Assembly: GCA_017537105.1 (NCBI GenBank)
Contig: JAFWBZ010000257.1
Span: 1-5,616 of the forward strand
From: Clostridia bacterium
Lineage (GTDB): Bacteria; Bacillota; Clostridia; Christensenellales; Aristaeellaceae
Length of the DNA: 5,616 nt
Direction of reading: 5' to 3'
Part shown: in pieces, positions 1 to 5,095 of the stretch
Position numbering within the stretch: position 1 is the first letter of the stretch
Layout of the letters: each line of letters opens with the position of its first letter
Made by a program: the position numbers and the translations under genes
Notes under the pieces: generated by a model
What the model was told of the DNA's origin: nothing
What the model saw: only the letters and a program-made list of their open reading frames with translations
The model's database searches: none

Positions 1-117
1 AAATACAACCATTCGCAGCACCTGTTTTCCGAACAGGATGCTTTCGCGAATGTCCGCAAAAGCGCGAAAAACCGGGGGATCGGCACTGCGACGCAAAAAG
101 AGCCGGAAAGTTTTCAA
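1..117 (-). CDS. possible 5' end of a divergent gene (very tentative)
   Basis: Reading leftward on the - strand, a frame stays open from a TTG at 117-115 to the window edge. It gives about 39 residues beginning MKTFRLFLRR and ending LFGKQVLRMVVF, a basic start leading into a hydrophobic run. In such a setting an AraC-type regulator with an N-terminal membrane helix would be typical, and a divergent regulator facing a sugar operon is a common layout. The support is weak: a stop codon lies just upstream, no ribosome binding site is visible before the TTG, and a second - strand frame from an ATG at 121-119 is also open. A start at ATG 12-10 behind a poor purine stretch is another option. No function is assigned. 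Confidence 0.2.
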   Translation of the reverse strand, partial: MKTFRLFLRRSADPPVFRAFADIRESILFGKQVLRMVVF

Positions 118-123
118 ACATTA

Positions 124-152
124 TTGACAATGCGGGAATGCTCTGCTATGAT
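124..152 (+). promoter_or_regulatory. sigma-A type promoter of the first operon
   Basis: A perfect -35 box TTGACA (124-129) is followed by a 17-bp spacer and the -10 box TATGAT (147-152). The TG at 144-145 one base before the -10 makes it an extended -10. By this geometry transcription should start near 159-160, leaving a leader of about 95 nt before the MFS gene. It is the only strong promoter seen ahead of the four-gene cluster and probably drives all of it. Confidence 0.85.
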
Positions 153-167
153 ACACATAACTTAACA

Positions 168-180
168 ATTTCATGGAAAT
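168..180. promoter_or_regulatory. small inverted repeat just after the predicted transcription start (operator candidate)
   Basis: ATTTC, three bases, GAAAT forms a perfect 5-bp inverted repeat at about +9 to +21 of the predicted transcript. A repressor bound here would block the promoter. The arms are short, so chance is possible, and no regulator family can be assigned. Confidence 0.25.
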
Positions 181-254
181 GAACGCGGGATACGGGGCGA
201 AGCGGCGGTTCACTGCGCCGCGCGGAGAAAGGCGTCAAATCACGGGATCGGACG

Positions 255-1436
255 GTGCTGAAGATGCATGACAGGAACCAGACGGCATTCTCCCTGAGCG
301 AGCTGGGCTGCTCCTTTGCCGGCTGTTTCATGAGCGAGAGCTATGTGCAGGCGTATCTCCTGATGCTGGGCCTGAGCGTCGGGCAGATCAGCCTCTATGG
401 CACGGTCAGCTACGCGGCGGCGCTGCTCTCCTATGTGGCCTTCTGGCTCTACCGTCCCCGAAGCGGTTCCTACTTCGGCCTGTTCAATGCGTCCTCCTAT
501 CCGATGCTGCTGCTGCCTCTGGTGCTCTGCCTCGCACCGGGCATTCCCGGGCGGTTTTTGCTGATTCTGCTCGCGGTGTTTGTCTATCAGATCTGCTGCG
601 GCTTCCGATCCGCCTCCCTGTTCAGCATCGTGCCCACGCTGTTTCCGCGGCGCTACTATGGGCGTCTTCTGGCGCGGTGCAGCACCATCGGCTGTGCGCT
701 GGGCGCGCTGATCAGCATTGTGAACGCCCTGTTCGTCAAGCAGCAGAGCATGGCCGGCTATGGGCTGCTGTTCGCCGTCAGCGCATGCCTGTACCTGGCG
801 GCGGCGCTGTCCATCCGCCTGATGCGGCCCACCGCGCCGGAGGAGGAGGAAGCCCGCCCGGACCATCCCGGCCTTCGGGCGTCGCTCACCCCCGGGAACC
901 TTCGTCTGCTGGTCCCGCACCTGCTGCGCGGCGTCGCGGCCGGGGGCTATTACTACTTCGTGGTGGCCTCCTTTCATCGGCTCACGCTGCCCGCCTCGCT
1001 GCAGCCGTTGATGGTGGCGGTGGGGGTCTGCGGTTCCGTGTTCGGCGTCTTTCTCTTTGGCAGGCTGGAGCGGCACCTCCGGACGGGCGACCAGATCTTT
1101 TTCGCCAACGTGCTCTGCGCGCTGTGCGGCGTGCTGACGGCGCTGAACAGCTCTCCGGTGCTGTTTTTCGCGCTGTATTTCGCGTACATGACCACCAACA
1201 ACCTGACGGCAAACGCGGTGCCGGCTGGCGTGATCTACTCGACGCCCATGGGCGATCTGCCCTTCATCTCGTCGATGCGGATGCTCGTCATGAGCGGCGC
1301 GAGCTGCATCATGATCCCCGTCTGGGGCCGGCTGCTGAATGCGATTCCCGTGTGGCTGGTGATGCTGTTTTGCGCCGGCGTCCACATCGCCACGGGCGCC
1401 ATCTTCAGGGCCCAGTACCGGGACCCGCTGAAGTGA
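255..1436 (+). CDS. MFS-type 12-TM transporter
   Basis: The product is a 393-residue integral membrane protein with the usual MFS length and two six-helix halves. Hydrophobic segments lie at about 14-40, 46-66, 82-95, 100-130, 138-161, 168-190, then 218-240, 248-270, 280-299, 301-328, 336-361 and 364-385. Between the halves is a charged cytoplasmic loop (about 191-212) containing EEEE. The loop after TM8, FGRLERHLRTGD (268-279), resembles the second-half copy of MFS motif A. The substrate cannot be read from sequence; the sugar-processing genes that follow suggest a sugar or N-acyl amino sugar, taken in or expelled. The start is uncertain: GTG at 255 is the first in-frame start after a TGA at 180-182, and ATG at 264 is an alternative. 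Neither has a good ribosome binding site, because the strong GGAGAAAGG (224-232) is more than 20 bases upstream of both. Confidence 0.85.
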   Translation: MLKMHDRNQTAFSLSELGCSFAGCFMSESYVQAYLLMLGLSVGQISLYGTVSYAAALLSYVAFWLYRPRSGSYFGLFNASSYPMLLLPLVLCLAPGIPGRFLLILLAVFVYQICCGFRSASLFSIVPTLFPRRYYGRLLARCSTIGCALGALISIVNALFVKQQSMAGYGLLFAVSACLYLAAALSIRLMRPTAPEEEEARPDHPGLRASLTPGNLRLLVPHLLRGVAAGGYYYFVVASFHRLTLPASLQPLMVAVGVCGSVFGVFLFGRLERHLRTGDQIFFANVLCALCGVLTALNSSPVLFFALYFAYMTTNNLTANAVPAGVIYSTPMGDLPFISSMRMLVMSGASCIMIPVWGRLLNAIPVWLVMLFCAGVHIATGAIFRAQYRDPLK

Positions 1437-1438
1437 AC

Positions 1439-1459
1439 CGCAGCGTCGAAAGCGCTGCG
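1439..1459 (+). other. hairpin between the MFS and anomerase genes
   Basis: CGCAGCG (1439-1445) and CGCTGCG (1453-1459) form a perfect 7-bp stem with a 7-nt loop, two bases after the MFS stop codon. No run of T follows, so it is unlikely to be an efficient intrinsic terminator. A role in mRNA processing or in protecting the upstream message end, setting different expression of the two genes, is possible. Confidence 0.45.
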
Positions 1460-1499
1460 TGAGAATGCTGAGAATGTGTTCACAAACCCTTGATCAATC

Positions 1500-1508
1500 A
1501 GGAGGAGG
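1500..1508 (+). promoter_or_regulatory. ribosome binding site fixing the YhcH-family start
   Basis: AGGAGGAGG ends 8 bases before the ATG at 1517. The longer open frame begins at a TTG (1490) upstream of this site and would translate through it, so 1517 is the true start. Confidence 0.85.
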
Positions 1509-1516
1509 CGACATCA

Positions 1517-1986
1517 ATGATTCTGGATACCATGGAGAATGCCGGGCGGTACGCGGGCGCCGTGAAGGGACTGGCGGAGATGCTGGCGGCGGAGACTGCC
1601 TATGCCGGACAGGCGGGCGCGACGGGCGGCCAAAAGGTACGCGGCGATGCAATGTACATCATCGACAGCCGCTATGAGACGAAGCCCGTGGATGAGGGCG
1701 CGCGGCTGGAAGCCCACCGGAAGTACATCGACGTCATGTACATGCTGGAGGGGGAGGAGATCATCCTCGTCAAGCCCACGGACCGGCTGCAGCGCGTGAC
1801 GCAGGCCTATGATGCCGCCGGGGACGCGCTGCTCGCGGCGGTGGACGGCGACGAAACCGCGGTGCCCTGAAGGCGGGAGACGTTGTCGTGCTGCTTCCGC
1901 AGGATGCCCACTGCCCTGCGCGGTGCGTCGACGGGATCGGAAAGGTGCACAAGCTGATCGGCAAGCTGGCCGTGGACTTCGAGTGA
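1517..1986 (+). pseudogene. YhcH/YjgK/YiaL (NanQ-like) sugar anomerase family protein, frameshifted
   Basis: The first frame gives 117 residues ending at TGA 1868-1870. The -1 frame continues from CTG 1867 as LKAGDVVVLLPQDAH and so on, to TGA 1984-1986. Joined, they make about 156 residues, the usual family length (E. coli NanQ/YhcH is an N-acetylneuraminate anomerase). Family signatures are EAHRKYID (65-72) and LEGEE (77-81) in the first part, and the LKxGD and PxxAH segments with a conserved His in the second. The first product alone therefore lacks the C-terminal part of the cupin-like fold and that His. The break lies at a CCC run (1865-1867); restoring one base gives a smooth V-x-L-K junction as in homologs. 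Residue 74 is Met where E. coli YhcH has Gln (YIDIQ). A recent mutation and a sequencing or assembly error are both plausible; there is no canonical slippery heptamer. The protein probably helps equilibrate sugar anomers for the operon. Confidence 0.8.
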
Positions 1987-2053
1987 GGGAAACGCCCCGA
2001 GCCCTGCGTCCTGTCACAATGAAAACCGGAATGTGATGAGAGGAGACCGTGGC

Positions 2054-3229
2054 ATGAAGGCAATTGTGCATGCGAAGGTGGTCTTGCCGGATCGGGTGAT
2101 CTCCGACGGCTGCATACTGTTTGACGGCGGTACGATTCTGGCCAGCGGCCGCATTGCACCGCCTGCGGACGCCGAGATCATCGACGCGGGCGGGTTGTAT
2201 GCGGGTCCTGGCTTTGTCGACCAGCACCTGCACGGTTATCACTGGGGGGACGAATGGTTTGACGTGACGGATCGGTGCGAAGCGGTGGCCGCAGCGCACC
2301 TGAAGCATGGCACCACCACGATGACGCCCTCCGCCGCGTACAACTATTCCCGGGAGGAGTTTCTTTCCGTGATCCAGCAGTGCAACGCCGCCATCGCGCG
2401 GGGCGGCACCACCATCGCCGGCATCCACTTCGAGGGGCCGTACACCAACCCACAATACGGCTCCCTGGCGGCGCGCGCCTGGACCTATTCGAGGCGGGAT
2501 TTCGAAGAGCTGCTCGACCTGGCGGGAGGCAACCTGCTGCACTGCACCTATGCGCCGGAGCTGTCCTGCGCGCCGGAGATGGAGGCGCTCTTGGCTTCGC
2601 GCGGCATCACCGGGGATGTGGGCCATACCTGCGCGGGGCCTGACGAGATGGAGCGCGCCTTTGCCCGCGGGGCGAGGATCGTGACGCACCTGTTCGACGC
2701 GATGGGCCATCGGCTGGGCGCGGCGCAGGCGGCGAAGGCCACCGGCGACGTGCAGGCTTCCGCCGCCGTGGCGGCGCTGGGCATTCCGGGCTTCTATTGT
2801 GAATTGATCTGCGATTCCCTGGGCGCGCACGTCAGCCCTTCCAATGCGCGAATGGCGCTGCGGGCGGCCGGAGAAGACCACATCGTGCTGATCACGGACG
2901 CCTCGGTGGGGCAGGGCGGCAGAGCGGATGCCCTGGTGCCGGAGGCCTTTGCTGCGGCGACGGACCTCAACTTCGATTGCAACGGCGAGCTCAGCGGAAG
3001 CTATCTGACGATGAACCGGGCCTGTGCGAACTTCGCGCGGATGACCGGCGCCGATGTGCGCGTCGCGTTCAAGTGCGCGTCCACCAACCCTGCGAAAGCC
3101 CTGGGGCTGTTTGGCCGGGTGGGCTCCCTGGAGCCGCACAAGGAGGCAAACATCGTGCTGGCGGATGCGGATTTCCAGATCCATTCCGCCTGGTTCCGGG
3201 GCGAGCCGGTGCGGGACATCCGGAACTGA
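2054..3229 (+). CDS. nagA: NagA-like N-acetylglucosamine-6-phosphate deacetylase family amidohydrolase
   Basis: A 391-residue cytoplasmic amidohydrolase-superfamily enzyme, close to NagA length (about 380-395). NagA removes acetate from GlcNAc-6-phosphate, feeding NagB. Visible residues are the barrel HxH in DQHLHG (H58, H60), metal-ligand Glu in HFEGPY (E127), His in DVGHT (H191) and THLFDAM (H212), and the catalytic Asp in ITDASVGQG (D282). The C-terminal GSYLTMNRA (315-323) and NPAKALGL (345-352) segments are typical. The HxH resembles the two-metal type seen in B. subtilis NagA rather than E. coli NagA. Unusual points are THLFD for THLFN, loss of the usual HHREPG loop after it (GHRLGAAQ here), CDSLGAHV where NagA has a shorter DGxHV, and no His or Gln in the loop after EGPY. 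The start at ATG 2054 is set by AGGAGA (2041-2046); the open frame reaches GTG 2033, before that site. The family call is firm; the exact substrate is not. Confidence 0.88.
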   Translation: MKAIVHAKVVLPDRVISDGCILFDGGTILASGRIAPPADAEIIDAGGLYAGPGFVDQHLHGYHWGDEWFDVTDRCEAVAAAHLKHGTTTMTPSAAYNYSREEFLSVIQQCNAAIARGGTTIAGIHFEGPYTNPQYGSLAARAWTYSRRDFEELLDLAGGNLLHCTYAPELSCAPEMEALLASRGITGDVGHTCAGPDEMERAFARGARIVTHLFDAMGHRLGAAQAAKATGDVQASAAVAALGIPGFYCELICDSLGAHVSPSNARMALRAAGEDHIVLITDASVGQGGRADALVPEAFAAATDLNFDCNGELSGSYLTMNRACANFARMTGADVRVAFKCASTNPAKALGLFGRVGSLEPHKEANIVLADADFQIHSAWFRGEPVRDIRN

Positions 3230-3258
3230 ACAGTGCCTGTGGAGAAAGGAGCGCAACA

Positions 3259-4617
3259 ATGAGCGTTTTCAAGGTCGGCTTTGCCCGAGTGAACATCAAC
3301 CCGATGCTGGGGATCGCCATCGAGGGCTACTACGTCCCCCGGTTCGCCAGGGGAATACTGGACGATCTCGAATCGAGTGCGCTGGCGCTGGCGCTCGGGG
3401 AACGGCGGATTCTGATGATCAGCGTGGACTGCTGCGGTATCGAGGCAAAACTCAGCCGGCACTACCGGGAGGCCATCGCGGCGGCCACCGGCGTGGCGCG
3501 GGAGGACATCTTCCTGTCCGCGACCCATACGCATACCGGCCCCGCGCTGACGCATCTGGACACCTTTGAGGCGGACGACGCGCCCATCGAGCGCTATGCC
3601 GCGTTCCTGGGCGAGCGGCTCGCAGACGTCGCCCTGCTGGCGCTGCAGGATCTGAAGCCGGCGCGGATGGGCTTTTGCGTCGGCCGTGCCCCGGACCGGA
3701 TCGCCTACATCCGGCGCTACAAGATGAAGGACGGCACCACCTGGACCTGCCCGCCCATCAACGATCCCAACATCGACCACCCCATCGGCGAGCTCGACCA
3801 GCGGGTGAACGTGCTGCGCTTTGACCGGGAGGGCGGCGACAGCATCGTCCTGGTGAACTACGGCCTGCACGCCGACACCATCAACGGGGAGCTGATTTCC
3901 CCCGATTGGCCGGGCTGGATGCGCCGGACCGTGGAGCGGTCGCTGGACGGCGTGAAGTGCGTGTGCTTCGTCGGCGCCCAGGGCGACGTGGGCAGCACCC
4001 ACGTGTTCCCTTCCGGCGGCGACATGAACGAAACGGAGATCAGCTTTGACAATGAGATGAAGAGCCCCGGCATGGCGCGCTTTATCGGGCGCGCGCTGGC
4101 GGGTACCGTGCTCCAGGTCTTCGACAAGGTGGAGTACACGGAGGTAGATCGCATCGATATCCGCCATCATGAGGTCGCGGTGCCGGCAAACCTGCCCGCG
4201 CCGGAGGATCTGCCGCGGGCGCATCGCTTTAGGGAGCTCCACGAGGCGGGCCGGGACGGCGACATCCCCTATACGGCCATGGAATTGACGACCGTCGTCG
4301 CAGAGGCGATCCGGATGTGCAATCTGGAGCACGGCCCGGAGGCGTTCCGCCTGGAACTGACCGGCCTGCGAATCGGCGAGATTGCATTGATCGGCCTGCC
4401 CGGCGAGCCTTTTACGGACATCGGCCGGGGACTGAAAGAGGCCCCGGGCTGGAGGTTGGTGCTGCCCTGCTGCATCACCAACGGCTACGAGGGCTATTTC
4501 CCGATGCGGGAGGCCTATGACGAGGGCGGTTACGAGGCGCGGAGCTCGATCTACGCTGCCGGCGTCGCCGAGCGCATCATCGAGGCGGGCCTGTCGCTGC
4601 TTGCGGAGCTGCGGTGA
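3259..4617 (+). CDS. neutral/alkaline non-lysosomal ceramidase-family hydrolase (cytoplasmic, single domain)
   Basis: A 452-residue protein matching the N-terminal catalytic domain of neutral/alkaline ceramidases, zinc enzymes that cut the amide bond of N-acyl sphingosine. Motifs in order are SATHTHTGP (87-95, zinc-site His), NYGLHADT (200-207, second His), FVGAQGDVG (237-245), GLPGEPFTDIG (379-389, with the Glu corresponding to the family's zinc-ligand Glu) and a Tyr-rich NGYEGYFP with GGYE (408-426, family Tyr ligand). True ceramidases carry GDVSPN with the catalytic Ser; here the stretch reads GDVGST, so that Ser position is Gly. There is no signal peptide and no C-terminal Ig-like domain, unlike secreted ceramidases of about 650 residues or more. 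It begins 29 bases after the nagA-like gene with a good AAAGGAG site 7 bases before ATG. It is probably an intracellular amidase or related metallohydrolase acting on the operon's substrate rather than on ceramide. Confidence 0.85.
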   Translation: MSVFKVGFARVNINPMLGIAIEGYYVPRFARGILDDLESSALALALGERRILMISVDCCGIEAKLSRHYREAIAAATGVAREDIFLSATHTHTGPALTHLDTFEADDAPIERYAAFLGERLADVALLALQDLKPARMGFCVGRAPDRIAYIRRYKMKDGTTWTCPPINDPNIDHPIGELDQRVNVLRFDREGGDSIVLVNYGLHADTINGELISPDWPGWMRRTVERSLDGVKCVCFVGAQGDVGSTHVFPSGGDMNETEISFDNEMKSPGMARFIGRALAGTVLQVFDKVEYTEVDRIDIRHHEVAVPANLPAPEDLPRAHRFRELHEAGRDGDIPYTAMELTTVVAEAIRMCNLEHGPEAFRLELTGLRIGEIALIGLPGEPFTDIGRGLKEAPGWRLVLPCCITNGYEGYFPMREAYDEGGYEARSSIYAAGVAERIIEAGLSLLAELR

Positions 4618-4626
4618 GGGAAACTG

Positions 4627-4664
4627 GGGCCGATGGAGGCGGGCGTAGAAATCGGCCCGCCTCC
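4627..4664 (+). terminator. GC-rich hairpin at the operon end, with a competing fold
   Basis: GGAGGCGGGC (4635-4644) pairs perfectly with GCCCGCCTCC (4655-4664) across a 10-nt loop, starting 17 bases after the ceramidase-family stop. An alternative 8-bp stem, GGGCCGAT (4627-4634) with ATCGGCCC (4651-4658), uses part of the same 3' arm, so only one can form at a time. No T-run follows, so termination by the intrinsic route would be weak. It may instead stabilise the 3' end or act with Rho. Its position makes it the best candidate for the operon end. Confidence 0.5.
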
Positions 4665-4678
4665 GCCGTTGAATGCTC

Positions 4679-4704
4679 GGCAGACCTCTGGGATCGGGTC
4701 TGTC
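4679..4704 (+). other. second hairpin in the spacer
   Basis: CAGACC (4681-4686) and GGTCTG (4697-4702) form a perfect 6-bp stem, extended by a G-T and a G-C pair to 8 bp, with a 10-nt loop. It is followed by CAAAACG, not a T-run. It may back up the upstream operon-end hairpin. Confidence 0.35.
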
Positions 4705-4881
4705 AAAACGCGGCTCGAAGCGGAATGCGCGGACGGGCACTTTTTTCAGGATCTTTGCGTAATTAATTGTCACCTCTTCTGAAAACGAGGAAGATAATTT
4801 GGAATTGAGCAGTAGGGAAGCGGCCAGAGCGGATGTGATTTGTGAGAATTTGCCAATAAAAAAGATGTAAAATAGATGAAT

Positions 4882-4917
4882 TGGACACTGGATTTATTGT
4901 CAGTTATCATGTATAAT
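4882..4917 (+). promoter_or_regulatory. promoter of the ABC transporter unit
   Basis: Two overlapping readings fit. TGGACA (4882-4887), 17 bp, TATCAT (4905-4910) has good spacing. A perfect -10 TATAAT (4912-4917) has only a poor -35 (TGGATT, 4889-4894). The AT-rich sequence upstream supports a promoter. Either reading starts transcription near 4917-4925, about 170-180 nt before the permease gene. Confidence 0.6.
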
Positions 4918-4944
4918 AGGCATATGGAGGTTAAGCAACGGTAA

Positions 4945-4954
4945 AAAACGTTTT
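4945..4954. promoter_or_regulatory. AAAACGTTTT palindrome, LacI-type operator candidate
   Basis: This perfect 10-bp palindrome with a central CG sits about 20-30 bases into the predicted transcript of the sugar ABC unit. A central-CG palindrome with A/T arms is the usual form of LacI/GalR-family operators, and it partly matches a CcpA cre site, although the outer TG and A positions do not fit. It is a likely control point for a sugar transporter. No regulator gene lies within the window. Confidence 0.4.
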
Positions 4955-4965
4955 CGGGAGCGACC

Positions 4966-4992
4966 AAAGGCACACGGGTGCTTTTCTCTTTT
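4966..4992 (+). terminator. intrinsic-terminator-like hairpin inside the leader of the ABC gene
   Basis: AAAGGCAC (4966-4973) pairs with GTGCTTTT (4978-4985) over 8 bp, with one G-T pair and the 4-nt loop ACGG. It is followed by CTCTTTT, so the 3' side is T-rich as in Rho-independent terminators. It lies between the promoter and the permease gene, some 45-65 nt into the transcript. This suggests attenuation, or a short RNA ending here. No antiterminator partner was found by eye. Confidence 0.55.
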
Positions 4993-5012
4993 CCGAGGTG
5001 TTGCAGAAACCT

Positions 5013-5047
5013 CAAAATCTCGTTTTGAACGACAAAATCGTCTTTGC
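5013..5047 (+). repeat. short imperfect direct repeat CAAAATC in the leader
   Basis: CAAAATC occurs at 5013-5019 and 5033-5039. Each copy is followed by a related TTTG-containing stretch, giving an imperfect repeat of about 20 bases. TTTTG (5023-5027) lies between the copies and can pair with CAAAA of either one, giving two mutually exclusive 5-bp hairpins. A regulatory role is possible but the stems are weak. Confidence 0.35.
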
Positions 5048-5057
5048 AGGAAGAAGG

Positions 5058-5090
5058 CTCCGCAGCGGCATCGCTGCCTGGAGGTGAAGG
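5058..5090 (+). promoter_or_regulatory. ribosome binding site of the permease gene, partly paired in a hairpin
   Basis: GCAGCG (5062-5067) and CGCTGC (5072-5077) form a 6-bp stem with loop GCAT. Beyond a CT bulge the stem continues with CTCC (5058-5061) pairing GGAG (5080-5083), which covers most of the GGAGG at 5080-5084. A second purine stretch, GAAGG (5086-5090), stays free 5 bases before the ATG. The fold could lower translation until opened. Confidence 0.5.
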
Positions 5091-5095
5091 TCGAA

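Larger units (their letters stand above)
4618..4880. other. non-coding spacer between the two transcription units
   Basis: No convincing gene is seen on either strand. Open frames here lack family features, have no ribosome binding site and are not maintained. Apart from the hairpins described separately, it has a TTTTTT tract at 4741-4746 without a clear stem before it. From about 4741 the composition becomes much richer in A+T than the flanking genes (for example TAATTAATT at 4760-4768). This fits an upstream promoter region. Confidence 0.6.

Noticed and set aside
21..50. Inverted repeat CCTGTT/AACAGG (21-37) and palindrome TTCGCGAA (43-50)
   Set aside because: Both are perfect but short and lie far upstream of the promoter, possibly inside a coding region on the other strand; no basis for calling a site.
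240..1385. 381-residue open frame on the - strand opposite the MFS gene
   Set aside because: It is rich in His, Gln, Arg and Ala with no family features, as expected from the antisense of a GC-rich gene. The + strand frame is a clear membrane protein.
1862..1870. Programmed -1 frameshifting at GTG CCC TGA
   Set aside because: There is no X-XXY-YYZ slippery heptamer, and no clear stimulatory hairpin or upstream Shine-Dalgarno-like element at the right distance. A lost base is simpler.
1514..3259. 581-residue - strand open frame opposite the YhcH and NagA-like genes
   Set aside because: Low-complexity Arg/His/Ala composition with no recognisable domain; both + strand genes carry specific family motifs.
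2977..4617. Longer version of the ceramidase-family protein starting inside the NagA-like gene
   Set aside because: The extra N-terminal residues overlap the NagA-like gene in another frame and look random. The AAAGGAG site before ATG 3259 fixes the start.
3001..4773. 590-residue - strand open frame opposite the ceramidase-family gene
   Set aside because: An antisense shadow: composition reflects codon bias, and there is no plausible start signal.
4924..4944. Six-codon frame MEVKQR as an attenuator leader peptide
   Set aside because: It has no ribosome binding site, starts almost at the predicted transcript end, and shows no run of regulatory codons.
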